A DNA stretch of 25,667 bases from Atkinsonella hypoxylon (GCA_000729835.1 JFHB01000314.1:1-25667); one strand, 5' to 3'; positions 1-11,700 are shown, counted from the first letter of the stretch. The notes: generated from the letters alone by a model not told the origin. Numbers and translations are program-made.

Positions 1-581
1 AATCAAGCTGTAGTGTATAGTATAGATCACGTAGAGGCAGTAAATAACTATAATAATAGTGGTATCTTATATTAAGAGCGCTGTAACAAACAAGTAAGGG
101 TAGGATCTTAAATCTTTCCAGTCCCTTATAGACCTACTGACTATATCGGCGAGCTATAGTCGCTAGAAGGGGCTTATAGGCTACTTTATAATTTCTGCAA
201 AAAGATTTACTATATAAAAACAAAAAAATCAACTTACAGCTATACAAATAAGATGCCTATGTGCACAATTTAACAAATTCCACTAATAACAAGCAACCCT
301 TATAAGCAACTCTATCTAACAATTATACTATTAGATAGCCCTAATTCTTAGCTTTTAAATAGTATACTTCTTGAATTTCTACTATTGCTAGTTGTAGAGA
401 AAATCGCAGTTAAAGTTAACTATAGGTTAGGCAACTTTGCCTTAGTTAAATCTAGATGTTTGCATCTAGTAACAACGATATCTCTACCAAAAAATCAACG
501 TAACAAGACCTAATAAGGGTCACGTGATAGAGCAACTAGTAGGCATAAAAATAGGCTATACAGGGTAGCTTATTTTTAACA
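1..581 (-). repeat. Element E, left copy (inverted repeat of 22154-22737), cut by window edge
   Basis: This segment is the reverse complement of 22154-22737 over essentially its whole length; position 1 pairs with about 22737 and 581/582 pairs with 22154. Differences are mostly G/A and C/T transitions plus a few short indels. It has no coding potential. It contains the short palindromes CACGTG and CTAGATG/CATCTAG (452-469). Positions 1-65 also pair in inverted orientation with 582-647, so this end can fold back on itself. The element probably continues left of the window. It could be one arm of a large inverted-repeat transposon, a foldback element, or the product of ectopic recombination; the sequence does not decide between these. 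Confidence 0.8.
82..505 (+). repeat. LTR-like segment inside E (possible ancient solo LTR)
   Basis: The segment begins TGTAAC and ends GTAACA, the same termini style as the two certain LTR pairs in this window, and is about 424 bp long. The matching segment in the right E copy is 22231-22658 on the minus strand. Flanking bases (AGCGC before, AGACC after) do not form a clear target duplication. It could be an old solo LTR carried inside E, or chance. Confidence 0.25.
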
Positions 582-890
582 ATACCACTATTATTATAGT
601 TATCTATTGCCTTCTACGTGATTAGTGCTATATACTACAGCTTGATTTAGGCCGCTGCTGCTTCTACTACGTGATAATTGCTAGAAGCAATTATAGGTGC
701 TAATCTAAGAGACCACTACCCTCTTAGATATCTAGTCCTGTAATCCCTATTATTTTCAATAGGTTATAAGCCCGGAAGACCTATCTGCAAGCTGTTAGCC
801 CGCTGAAATCTACTATTGTGTACTGTATTACCCACTAGAAGCTATATTAAGACCTACGCTAGCAGCTATCGCTGCTATTAGTAGCTTGCT
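582..890 (+). repeat. Partial direct copy of the right part of E (matches 22676-22979)
   Basis: This is a direct repeat of 22676-22979, differing mainly by transitions. Its first 66 bases are also the reverse complement of 1-65. It starts exactly where the left E copy ends, giving an arm-loop-arm arrangement: inverted arm 1-65, loop 66-581, arm 582-647, then the rest of the repeat. The match to the right copy stops at 890/22979. No ORF is present. Confidence 0.75.
674..728. other. Two adjacent hairpins conserved in both E copies
   Basis: The first hairpin has 9-bp arms ATAATTGCT/AGCAATTAT around a 3-nt loop (674-694). The second has 8-bp arms TCTAAGAG/CTCTTAGA around a 9-nt loop (704-728). 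The second is identical in the right copy (22795-22819), and the first survives there with an 8-bp stem and a loop change. A CTAGT follows the second hairpin closely, as at Helitron 3' ends, but the repeat continues about 160 bp further, so this is not taken as a terminus. Confidence 0.55.
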
Positions 891-1100
891 AGTGTTATGG
901 ACTCAAGCCTTAGGCTTAGGTCTTTCAGTAGAGGGAGGACAGCAGGAGAGAGACAGAGATCTATATAGGTAAAGGGATAGAAGCAGGCTATATTTATCTA
1001 GAGGTTAGCTAGACTTTACTAGGCCCTAGAGAGAGAACCTTAGCTATAGAGTATATACTAAAAGGGGCTCCTAAGGGGATAGACCTACCTCTAGATATTG
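891..1100. other. Non-coding spacer between E and candidate Z LTR
   Basis: No supported ORF. There is a purine-rich run around 920-952 and several CTAG/CCTA-rich stretches. I see no match to other parts of the window. Confidence 0.4.
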
Positions 1101-1346
1101 TGTCGCGGCGGGGTTACCCCCTTGCGCTCTTATATTAGCTTTGCAAGGGATGCTACATACAGATTTTTCTCTATAAGAGTGCGCATCGCCTAGACATCTA
1201 GATAGAAGCAAGCAAGCAAGTAAGCGCGCAAGCAGCTTCTGCTGGCTCTTTTTGGCCTTAGCTCTTTTTAATTAATTAATATCTTTTAGCCTACTTTAAT
1301 TTATAACACTTAACACTTAAGAGACATTACTTTACTGCTAGTAACA
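1101..1346 (+). repeat. Candidate 5' LTR of element Z
   Basis: Begins TGTCGCGG, a start common in fungal gypsy LTRs, and may end GTAACA at 1346 (246 bp, close to W's 243-bp LTR). The first 150 bases keep many CpG and CpA sites, unlike the flanking sequence. An AAGC tandem run lies at about 1206-1224 and a TTAA run at about 1268-1281. No second LTR exists in the window because Z is truncated on the right, so the boundaries are not confirmed by a pair. Confidence 0.4.
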
Positions 1347-1620
1347 CTTTCTCTAACTCTTTAGCATATTTAGCTCCTTTTACGTGTATATATCTCCTAA
1401 GCTGCAATTAATATTTTATTTCTGCCTTTTCTAACTATTTAATCTTCTTGCCTGCTATTATTTAATAGTATATATAGATAAATATCTTGCTCTTTACTAA
1501 TCCTCTTTAATCTTAATGTACACTATATTATTACTTACTTTAGTGTAGGCTATATAGTTATTTAAGGGTTTAGTTTTAAGGCAATAAAAATAGAGGCTTT
1601 ACTAAGGACTTATTCTAATT
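1347..1620. other. Leader of element Z, no gene seen
   Basis: AT-rich sequence between the candidate LTR and the Z reading frame. No primer-binding site can be recognised, which is expected because a leading TGG would be destroyed by RIP. Confidence 0.35.
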
Positions 1621-3336
1621 AAAGTACATTATATAATTAAAAGGTTTTTTATAGAGATCCTAAAAGAAAGAAGAAAAAGCTGCTAAGTATTAGAAATAGA
1701 AGAGCACTTTAGCTTAAATATTGCTAATATAAGAAAGAAGGAAATTATAGGGATAAAAGCTCTATATTATAAGGGATTATTTAATTAAAAGGGGAAGAAA
1801 ATTTCTGTAGCTTTTTTAAGCTAAGAAGGGCTAAGCTTAGTTAAAGATAGTTACTATATTATAAATACTAGCTAGCCTATTTAACCTCTATATTACTTAC
1901 AGCTAAAATAGCCTTAATATAGTAAAAAGGAAGTTTTTAGGTTCTTTAAACATTATAATTATTTAATTATAGAGAAAAATTTCTCTTTTATTCTTATCTT
2001 AGTAGTTGTTTTTATATTTACTATTATTAGCAATTAAGTTCTTAGCCTTTATGTCTTAGCGTTAAGAGCTTATATAACTATAGAAGTAGAAAATAAAAGC
2101 ATTAAAAGTACAGCTAATATAGAGAATTATATATATTACACTCTTTCTACTAAGTAAGATTAATTATTCTTTTTATACCTACCTTCTATATTAAGCTATT
2201 CTACTAGTTATTTATATAAGTTTAATATTTTATATTTCTTAAAGAAAAGCATAAGCTTTATATTTAAAGCAGCTAATACTAGCTCTAGCTAATCTAGTAA
2301 ATCTTCTAAAAAAGTTATTTTAGAACCTAAAGTTACAATAGAATTAAATACTTAAGATAAAAAGGCTAGTACTAGTAGTGCTATAGCTATACCTTATAAG
2401 GCTCTTGCTAAAGCTATAGGTAAAGCTATTAGAAAGTAGTAAGCTTAGGCTACCTTTAATAAGAAGTTTAATATATATTAATTTAAGGGAGAAAATATCC
2501 TTAATTACTTAACTAGCTTTAAGCTAAAAATAGAGACCTTATTTATTCTAAAGGAAAACTAATAGAAAATATTTATCTATTATATTAACTTATTAATCTA
2601 TAAGTATATAAAGGTTATTTATGCCTTATATAATTAAAAAGAAGCTAAGAAGTAGCTTTTACTTTAGTATAAAGTTACTCTTTAGAATTAAAAGAAGTAA
2701 GCTAATAAGAAGCTTAAAGACCTAAAGAGAAACTATTTAAGAACTATAAAAAACACTCTTTATTAGCTTTAAGAACATTAAGCTGCTATAATTAGCGCTA
2801 AGCTCTATATATAGTGTAGTGTAACCTCTTAGTTTAATTACATTTATAAGGCCTTATTAAATACTATACTTACTAGCTTTATAGATTAAATAAAAGTTAC
2901 TAGAGCTAAGTTTATTGTAATACTCTATAGAGAGTTATTAAAGCAGCTTAGCTAGTATATATAAGCTAAAATAAAACTAAAAGACTGTAATTCTAGACTT
3001 TATAATAATAGAAGAGACTACCTTTATATACCTTTAGGCAGAAGAAGCCTTAAGCATTATAGTATAAGTAATTTTAGTTATAAGGCTAAGGAAATTATAC
3101 AGCCTATTTTAAAAGTAAAAGATTAAATAAATAATTTAACCTAGAAGTTTAAAGATATAAAGATTATACTTATAAAGTAAGTAGTTTTAAAGATAGATAT
3201 TATAAAGCTTTTTAAAGAGAAATTTAGGAAGAAGAAGGAAGAAAGGCAGAATATATATATTAACGCTATTAATATATATAATAATGCCTAGAGCTTTAGA
3301 ACTTATGCAACTAGAAGCTATATAAGGCAGCATTAC

Positions 3337-3378
3337 TGCTATTACTGTAGTAAGGAAGGTTATTATATAGATTAATGC
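3337..3378 (+). other. Zinc knuckle of Z Gag
   Basis: Codons give C-YY-C-SKEG-Y-YID*-C: CCHC spacing with His changed to Tyr and one Gln-type stop, both explained by C-to-T change. Confidence 0.7.
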
Positions 3379-3721
3379 TAGTTTTACTAGTATAACAATA
3401 AGATTAGCTTTATAAAGTATAATTAAAGAGTAAGCATCTTAACAGTAGAATTAAATAATCTAGTGCTACCTATTCTTATATAAAGCTTCCTTAGTATAGG
3501 AAGTTGTCTTTATAGGCTTATAGTGTTCTAGGTTAATTGCTTTAACTACTGTATTATAAGACAGTATTGTCCCTAAGTTAAGGAATTTAGTAGAAAAACA
3601 TTAAACTATTAGAAGCCTAATAAGAAAGAGAGAGAGACATTAGATTAAATCTTTAATAAGATTAATATTTCTAATTATTGCTTAATATATATCCCGCTAG
3701 AAGCTATCCTTAAGAGGGACC

Positions 3722-3726
3722 CTACT
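3722..3726 (+). repeat. Target site duplication of Y, left copy (CTACT)
   Basis: CTACT directly precedes the left LTR and is repeated exactly at 19654-19658 directly after the right LTR. Five bases is the usual duplication length for Ty3/gypsy integrases. Confidence 0.9.
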
Positions 3727-4057
3727 TGTAACGGTCACGAGCCCTTAGCACGATGCCTTATTGTTATCTGTTACCTTGATGTTCAGATGTTCCGAGTTGG
3801 CTACTCTATTAGTGCTAGCTCGGCAGGGCCTTAATCCTTTAGTAGAACCTTAAACCGTTGCAGAATAACGTTAGACCGTTAGATGCACTAAATATAGCTC
3901 TACTTTAGGTTGTTAACTCCACTAAGGTCTATTAATCTTATAGCCCTTAAGCACCTATAGAGGCTTTACCTCCTTTTTCCTCCTTTTCTCTCTATCTTAA
4001 AGTCTTTATTAATAGAGCCTAATAAGACTATTTAATCTTTCCTTTATAGCTATAATA
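3727..4057 (+). repeat. Y left LTR
   Basis: 331 bp, TGTAAC at the start, with the terminal ACA degraded to ATA. It aligns without gaps to 19323-19653; by hand count about 46 differences, all C/T or G/A. The first roughly 150 bases retain the C/G state and the later half is mutated to T/A, the reverse of the right LTR. Confidence 0.95.
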
Positions 4058-4195
4058 TTACTCTAAGATTACTGTTTTTATTTACTGCTTAAGCAATAAA
4101 TAAATATAGACTTTTACTCTTTATTTTACCTATATTAGCTGTTTTAATAAGAAAAAGAATTATATAGATTTATATATATAATTACAAGAAGAACT
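4058..4195. other. Y leader
   Basis: Short non-coding segment between LTR and gag. A primer-binding site is not recognisable after RIP. Confidence 0.4.
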
Positions 4196-5416
4196 ATATA
4201 CCTAGTAAGCTTTAAGATAGAAGAGCTAGAAGTTTAAGAAAATAGCTTTAAAGAACTTAGGCTTAGCTTAAAAGAAGACCTTAGCTTAATATTATTTAAG
4301 TTAGAAAATAATCCTAAAGAACTTAGATTAAAAGAAAATTAACCTAAAGCTATAGGTAAAGACTTAAAATATATAAAGGAACTCCTTTAAGTGTTAAAAA
4401 AAAGTAATATTAGAATTACTTAACTAGAAGAAGAACAATAGTTTTAAAGAGAATATAGTTATAGTATAACTCTAGCTAATAGCGTTTTTAGTTTAACGTT
4501 TAAACTAGTAAAGAAAGCTACTATTAAAGCTTTTTAACTATTTAATCCTAATAGTAATATAGATACCCTTAACCCTTATTACAATAGAAAAGTAAAGAAA
4601 GTAGAAACTAATCCCTTAATCTTTAATAGTAAATTAAGTAAAGGCTTTAACGCCTAGGTTAATAGAGTAGCTAATAAAATTATAGAAGATATTAAAGTCT
4701 TTAAGACTAAATGTAGTTATATAACTATTATCTACTTAGCTATATTTAGCGCTACTACTAATCTTTTAGAGTCTTAATATAGTAGAACCTTAATAAATCC
4801 CTTTAGAAACTCTACTAAGATAATTGCTACTCTTACTGCTGTATATTAGAACTTTAATAAAGCTATATACACTTATAAAGCCCTTTAGAATATAGTCTAT
4901 AATTCTCTTAATAAGAACATTAATATATATATTAGTTAGATTAATAAGCTTATAGATAAGGCTAATATTCTAGTAAGTAAGAGAAAGAGTGTACTTTATA
5001 AATACATTTTAGCTTACTTAAACTCTACTTTATTAATAGAGTCTAAAGACTTTAACGTTAGCTATAAGGTGTTTTCTAGTTATATAGCTAATGCAGCGTT
5101 AGCCTATAAGCAAATTACTAAGGAACGCTAATAGAAAAGAAAAAAACTTAACATTAAGAAGGCCTATAAAGCTATTAAAAAGGAACCTTACTGTTCTTCT
5201 AAAGCTAATAGAAGTAACTATAAGTTACTAGAAATTAGGAACTTCTTCTATAAAAGAGAGTAAGTATTAGCTAAAGGCTAATGCTTTAATTATAAAGAAA
5301 AAGAACACCTTACTTATAACTGCTTTAATAGAAAGAAGATTACTGCTGCTAAAAAAGCAACAAAAGAAAAAGAGAATTCTTAGTCTTTTAGTTTATCTTC
5401 TAATTTAGAAAACTAA
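4196..5416 (+). pseudogene. gag: Y gag, RIP-broken
   Basis: Structural capsid/nucleocapsid protein of the chromovirus. One frame (codon phase of 5282) can be followed from about 4196 (ATA, possible former ATG) to a TAA at 5414-5416, about 405 codons, a normal length for gypsy Gag. The N-terminal third is Glu/Lys/Leu-rich and coiled-coil-like. The middle contains a capsid-like helical segment. The C-terminal part has a basic region followed by a CCHC knuckle at 5282-5323. Interruptions are TAA/TAG in Gln-type positions. The pol frame begins at about 5404 in the -1 phase relative to gag, overlapping the gag end by roughly a dozen bases, which fits expression by -1 frameshifting. Confidence 0.75.
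5282..5323 (+). other. Zinc knuckle of Y Gag
   Basis: C-FN-Y-KEKE-H-LTYN-C: exact CCHC spacing, with the second Cys now Tyr (TGT to TAT). Confidence 0.85.
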
Positions 5417-5934
5417 AAGCACTACTAGAAGTCTCTATAGTAGTTAAGATACTATAGGTAGCTAGAATTAGTAATAAAAACCTAAATTTATTTATAATTT
5501 CTATACAGTTATAGTTATATAGATTAAGATTTAAGATCTAAGCTTTATATAATATAGAAGCAGATATTTCGTTACTAGTTAGCTGCTAAGTAGCTAAGCA
5601 AGCTAAGAAGTTATTAGGATAGGTTCTTAAGAAGCTGTTAACGCCTATATCTCTATCTAATTATTGCAATTAGAGTGCTAGAAAAGTTACTTATTTAATT
5701 AAAGGAACAATAGAGCTAGACAAACAATAATTTATTAAGCAAAAGTTCTATATTGCTAATATAGGTTACAATATGTTTATTAGTTAAGAGTAGCTAGCAG
5801 CTTAGGATATTTAGTTACATCCCTAAAGCAAGAGAATTATATAGTTAAAGAATTAACCTAACAATGTAAAGTTCTTGTTAGCTATAATGCTAGACTTATA
5901 AGAGAAGAAGGTTAATTCTACAGTTTAAAAAGAT
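5404..5934 (+). pseudogene. pol: Y pol, 5' part (aspartic protease), split by W
   Basis: This is the protease that processes the Gag-Pol polyprotein. The retropepsin active site is readable at 5551-5565 as N-I-E-A-D, derived from D-T-G-A-D by three RIP-type changes (GAT to AAT, ACA to ATA, GGA to GAA). The frame is one phase behind gag. It stops at 5934, where W has inserted, and continues in the same phase at 15889 after the AAGAT duplication. Nothing suggests function: the catalytic Asp is lost and many stops are present. Confidence 0.8.
5930..5934 (+). repeat. Target site duplication of W, left copy (AAGAT)
   Basis: AAGAT precedes the left W LTR and is repeated exactly at 15884-15888 after the right LTR. 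Confidence 0.9.
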
Positions 5935-6177
5935 TGTTACGGGATAATCCTACAGACCCGCAGGTCACTAGTGCACGTAACTGCAATTATGTATAAGTAG
6001 TCAGAAGCAACACTTAGGTAGTTAGATTAAACAATTAACTATTATTTACTAGAACACTATTACTAGATGCTCCTTACAGCAACTCTTATAACTCCTCTTA
6101 TAAATCTTTATATAACCTATTAAATCTAACAATCTATTGTTACTTTTAACAAACCTACATTAGATTCTACTATAATA
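5935..6177 (+). repeat. W left LTR
   Basis: 243 bp, starting TGTTACGGG, with the terminal ACA degraded to ATA. Gapless match to 15641-15883 with about 33 differences by hand count, all transitions. The outer (5') part is conserved and the inner part mutated. Confidence 0.95.
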
Positions 6178-6239
6178 AGTAGTAGTAATTGCTTCTAATT
6201 ATTACTAACCCTCCTTAAGCTTAAAAAGCTAAAATTATA

Positions 6240-8760
6240 ATGTTTAAGATAGAGTAACTTTAGAAGAAGCTTAATAGAAGAAACTATATTTCTTTTACTA
6301 ATAAAGAACTTAAAACTATATACTAATTCTATAAATTTTATTGCTAAAATCTAGACTTTTAGATTTAAAAAAGAGATCTTATACCTTAAGAGAAAAGAAG
6401 CCTACTACTTTATTTTACTTAGTATAAATTTATTAATAAACAGCTTAAATTATATAACTAACCTAAGCTAGTAGAACTACTTTCTTACTAAAATACTATT
6501 AATGCTTCTATAGTATAGTAAGTATAGAGGTAGGTTAATAGAATTATTAATAAGGCTAAATCTACTAAACTCCTTATAGATTTATTAATAGTAATACTAG
6601 AAGGAAAAGCTAAGGCTAGATTATCTAGATCTAATAGCTTAAGAGATACTATCTATAAAGCTAGTGCTAGTTCTACCTAAAATATTAAAGAAAAGTAAGT
6701 ATAAAGATCTAGATTTATACTGCTTACTAAAGACCTAGATCTATTAAATACACCTTAAACTACTAAGAAGAACTTACTAATTAAAGAACTAACTAAAATC
6801 TTACTACTTTTATAGGCTTACTAAAGGTTTTATACCTTTAGGCTAAGGTATAAAGTAAAGAAAGTAGTAAATCTACTTAAAAAAGAGAACCTTTTACTAG
6901 AATAGCTTATAGGTTTTTCTATAGAAATTAGTAGGTAAATTAGTAAAATTAAGGGAGAATTAATTAATAAAATTAGTAAATTATAGAGAGAATTAAATAA
7001 TAAAATTGCTACTCTTTAGGTAGAGCAATAATACTTAGCCTAAAAGATAAAGACTATACTTAAGCCTTAAAATAAATACAATAGATAATACTATACCTAA
7101 TAAGGCTTTTAGCTTAAGGATTATAGGTAAAGGGCTTTTAATTCTTACTTACCTCTAAAAGATAACTAAAACTAAAAGTAAAGTTAAAAGTAACCTTTAG
7201 GTAAAAGAAACTATATAATATAGAGATACTTTAAACACTTTAGTACTTTTCTAAAAGAATAAAAGCTACTATAATTTCTAAAGAATCTATTAAAGTAATA
7301 CTATAATAGTAAGGCTAAGAAGAGCTAAGATACTAAAAAAGACTAGAATTAAGTATTTAGTAACTTTAAATATTAGTATATAAATTAATAAGCACTATAC
7401 TATATTAGAAACAACAATCTTTAGCTAAATCTAGCAGATAAAAGGCTAAATCTACATTAGAAATAAAATAACTAAAGTAATATATAGTTCTAAACCCTTA
7501 AGGAATAAATAGATTCTATATAGAAAATTACTAATATTAATTACTTTAAACCCTTTAACAATAGAAATATCTATAAGCTAATTTTATATAAAGGAAAGTA
7601 CACTATTTTTTATAATATAGAGCTATAGATTTAAGCTATTAAAGACTACTGTAGCTATAGTGCAATTAATGCCTAAAAAGCTATTTATATTAAGCTTTAA
7701 ACTCTCTTTAAAGGGAATGTATTAATATAGTATAAGTAGTATCTAGATTACTATAAAAAAACAGCTATTTTTAGCAGTTTAAACTCTATTTATACTACTA
7801 TCTATAAAGAATTTAGTATATAGATCTAAAATGCAATAATATAGCTAGATTTAGCTAAGTTTATAGAGTAAAATATAATTAAAGAAAAATTATTTAGGGA
7901 ATTTACCTCTAGAGTATTTTAATATACTTATATAAATAGTAAAACTACTAATTTTTAGCTCCTTTTAAGACTCTATTATAAGCTATACCTAGGATTATAA
8001 TAGCTATACTTAATTTTAATAGTAAAAGACCTAAGATTTATATATATTACTATAGTAAATAATAAGGTTAAGGATCTATAAGAATACCTTAAGAATCTAG
8101 AAAAACAATAAAAGTTAAAAGACTATAAGAAAGGTACTAATGCTTACTATACTTAAAGTAAATCTAATAGTAAGAACTCTAAAAATAATAAAGTAGCTTA
8201 AGGTAACTAAGCTAACTAAAATAAAAGCAATAGTTAATTTTAGTTTTAACCTTTATTCTATAAAAATTACTAGAATAATTATACTTAATACCTACTATAA
8301 AACTAAAGGAATTAGCTGCTAAGAGAGTAGTAACTCTAGCTTTAGTAAAACTAAGATTTAGAGGCTAGCTAGAATTATTAGCTAGAGCTATAGTATTCTT
8401 AGTAGCTTTAACGTTTTTAATAATAGAGTTTACTATAGAATAATAAGAAATATACTTATATAATAATGTTTAAAGATAAATTTAACTAAAAAAACTATAA
8501 GAAGTACCTTAAAAGCTATAAATACTAGCTAATAGAAGAAGAAAAAACAGTTAATACTAAGGAACTACTAACTAGCCTAGAATCTAACTTTATTAAAATC
8601 TATTTTACTAAAAGTAAAAAAAAGTAAAAGAAAAAGGTTTAAATAAAGGTAAACTAAAAGGATTTATAGAGAATCTAAATAGAGTAAGTAGTTAAAGTAG
8701 TTATAAAGCTATAGCTTATTAAATCTAGTATTTTAAAGTTAAATTTCTTCCTAAAGATTT
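6240..8760 (+). pseudogene. gag: W gag-like N-terminal region of gag-pol, RIP-broken
   Basis: An ATG survives at 6240 in the frame that later encodes protease and reverse transcriptase (positions divisible by 3). Reading on, the frame has many TAA/TAG but no TGA, and gives a Lys/Asn/Leu-rich, mostly helical sequence of about 840 codons, long for a Gag. A capsid-like helical block is visible at about 6480-6660. No zinc knuckle with CCHC spacing could be recognised, although RIP may have removed the Cys codons. The gag assignment comes from position before protease in the same frame rather than from a motif. A lost frame boundary between gag and pol cannot be excluded. Confidence 0.55.
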
Positions 8761-11700
8761 CTATTTAATTCTATAATAAGGGACTATTATATTAGATCTA
8801 CCTAGATACTAAAACCTCTTTAGTGCTAGTTAATAAAGTATAGTTAACTTAGTTTAGTTAGAATATAAAATAGGCAAAAATAGAGCTAAAACTAGTTACT
8901 AGAGTGCAATTGTTCTTCTATATCTCTAAGATAGCTACATTTAACTTCTATATCCCTAGATCTATATATAGCGTACCTATAACTAGCTATTTTATAGTTA
9001 TAGCTAATGTAATAAGTAACCTAGAACTAAAGCTCCTTCTAGGTTTAACCTTTCTCTATAATTATAGTGTTAAAATTAATTTTATTTGCTCTAAAGCTAC
9101 TATTAGGTTTATTTATAATATAGTTATAGAAATAGGTATCTTCTAGCTAATTTTAAAGATTCTATATTAGAATATAACAGCAGTATAAGCTATAATAATT
9201 CCGCTAAAATTATAGAAGTATATTCTAGTTAAATAGAAGAAGGTACTAGCTAATAAAAAGGCTACTGCCTACTATATATACTTAAAATCTAACCTTATCC
9301 TAGATATATTGCTTAGTACAACTAACTAGGAATAAATAGTAGCCTATAACTATTTAGATAAATTTATTATAATCTAGAAAAATTAGAAGGTTGCTTATCT
9401 TTAGTATAATAAAGAGCTTAAGGCTAACTATATAATTATAAACCTATTTAATTTATATATATATTTTTCTAAGGATATTGCACCTAATAATAGTCTATTG
9501 CTTGCAGAAGATTATAAGTTATAGAAAGAAGGTAATAGTAATAGATTTAACCCTAAGAAAGTTAATAATAGTATCTTTATATATAGAATCTCTTATTTTA
9601 AGGATATACTATATATCTATAATAAATATAAGGTTAAGGTAGAAAACTTAAACCTAAATATTATAACTAAGCTTATTAACTTAATAGATAAATATAATAT
9701 TTATTATAATAAAGGTATTATTCTTATACCTAAAGACTAGTATATAAGAGTAGATCTAGTAGATAAATAGTAAAAGCAGCTAAAACCTATCTAAATCTAC
9801 CTACTAGAAGCTAAAGATAAAGCTAAACTAAATAAGGTTTATAATAAGCTATATTTAAGTAGAAAGATATTATATTTAAATAACCTAGTAGCTATAGCCT
9901 ACCTAGCCTTTATAGTGTAGATTAAAACCTTAATAGAAAGAAAAGGATAAGTTATAGTTAATATAAAGCTACTTAATAGTGTAGTAATGCTAAATATATA
10001 CTCTTTACTAGATTAATTAAACATTATAGTAGATATATATAGTAAGAAGATGTTTTTACTCTTTAATATATTAGGGTTTTTCTACTAGCTTTCTATAAAA
10101 TAAGAACACTAATCTTATATAGTAGTAATATTAAAATAAGGATTAAAAGCATTAAATATAGCGCTTATAGGCTTTAAGAATGCACTAGCTTTTACTTAAT
10201 AGTATATAGACTAATTATTTTAAAAGTATTAATATTTTATATAAATCTATATTAATAACATTATTATATTCTTAAACTCTACTAAGGACTACCTTATATA
10301 CCTTAATATAGTTTTATTAATTCTAGAGAAAAATAAGTTAATAATAGCTATAAAGAAGTTATTTATAGGCTACTTAGCTATTTAGCTATTAGGTTTTATT
10401 GTTAATAGTAATAGAATTACTAATATAAATAATAGGCTAAAAGCTTTTTAAAAACTTAAGTTTCTAGTAGATCTTATAAATCTAAAGACCTTTATTAATA
10501 TAGCTAGCTTTTTATAGAAGAGTATTCTATAGTTTAATATATAAATTTACTTACTATAGAAATAAAAGACTACTTTACTATAAGAGCTTTATAAGAAAAG
10601 CTTAGCTAATAGTTTACCTAAACTAATACACTAAAAGAAAGCCTAAAAAGTAACGTTTTTACTAAAGCCTAAGAAAAAAAAGGTATTTAAAGAGGTAAAA
10701 GTATACCTTAATAAAAATACTGTTTTATAGCACTATAACTCTAGTAAGTATTTATTCTTTAAAGTTAACGCTTATAAGGAAGAATTTAGGCTCTTTATAT
10801 TCTAGCTTATAGGTAAATAGAATAGTTACAATATACCTAATAAAGATATTAAAAGCAACTAGCTATAGCTAATTCTTTTTCTTTTAAGATATACTTTTAA
10901 CCTAAAGAAACATTATAGATTAACTAAGGTAGAGGTAGCTATAATTATATAGAGTGTTTAAAAGCTATAGAAAATAGTTTAATCTAACTGCTACACTATT
11001 AATATTATTATAGACTACTTACTAGCGAAAAGGATTATTAAATATACCTTACTTACTATAATAGATCTAGATAAAGCTAACCTAAAATTAGCTAAAGTAG
11101 CTAATTATTTATTATAATTTAGCCTAAGAGTCTTCTATATACTAGAAGTGCTAAATGTAGTACTAAATACACTCTCTAGGTTGCTAATTATAGTTTTATA
11201 CTAAAAGAAGGCTTATAATAGCGAATTTAATAAGCTTAATATAAGTGCGTTTTTTGCTAAAGAATATAGTACTATAGTAGTATTAAATAAAGGTTTAAAA
11301 GAGGAAATTGTTTAAGGCTATAGTTTTAATCTAAAGCTTAGTAGAATTATAGAAGGTATTAAGGACTTTTATAAAAAGTAGGATTAGTAAAATTAATAAT
11401 AAAGGCTAAGGATTCTACTGTATAGATAAACTCTATAAAATAATAGACTTTTATACTATTATAATAGAAAAGGCCTATTTTAACTGTATATACCTATAAA
11501 GGTTATAGAATTTATTCTTAAAATAGTTTATAACAATTAAAACTATTTTAGCGCCTATAGAATAGCAGTAGAATTATAGGTAGTTTACTTTCTGTAGATA
11601 TATAAGTAGATTTAAGCCTATATTACTTACTACTATACCTATAAAGAAAATATAATTAACTGCAGTAAGCTGCTAAAGGAATTAAGGTTATTAGAGTTAG

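Larger units (their letters stand above)
1621..3726 (+). pseudogene. gag: Z gag (N-terminal part of a single gag-pol frame), RIP-broken
   Basis: Gag forms the retrotransposon particle and its zinc knuckle binds the element RNA. One frame (codons starting at 1621, 2251, 3241 and so on) can be read with only TAA/TAG interruptions that fit former Gln or Trp codons. A likely start is the ATA at 2251 (former ATG), but the frame is already fairly open from about 1621, so the start is uncertain. The landmark is a knuckle at 3337-3378 with exact C-x2-C-x4-H-x4-C spacing in which the His is now Tyr (CAT to TAT) and one position is a stop. A charged helical part precedes it at about 3180-3250. The frame is interrupted at 3726 by the Y insertion and resumes at 19659. 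The family assignment (Ty3/gypsy) rests on the downstream reverse transcriptase. Confidence 0.65.

Noticed and set aside
674..730. Helitron 3' end (hairpin followed by CTAGT)
   Set aside because: The repeat continues about 160 bp past the CTAGT in both copies, no Rep/helicase fragment is present, and CTAG is very common in this RIP-altered sequence.
1206..1281. AAGC and TTAA microrepeats as a centromere- or telomere-like signal
   Set aside because: Too short (under 20 bp each) and isolated.
8904..9146. An 80-codon stop-free plus-strand stretch starting at a GTG
   Set aside because: It is in phase with the W pol frame and contains the protease closing motif. It is a chance gap between RIP stops in the pol pseudogene, not a separate gene.
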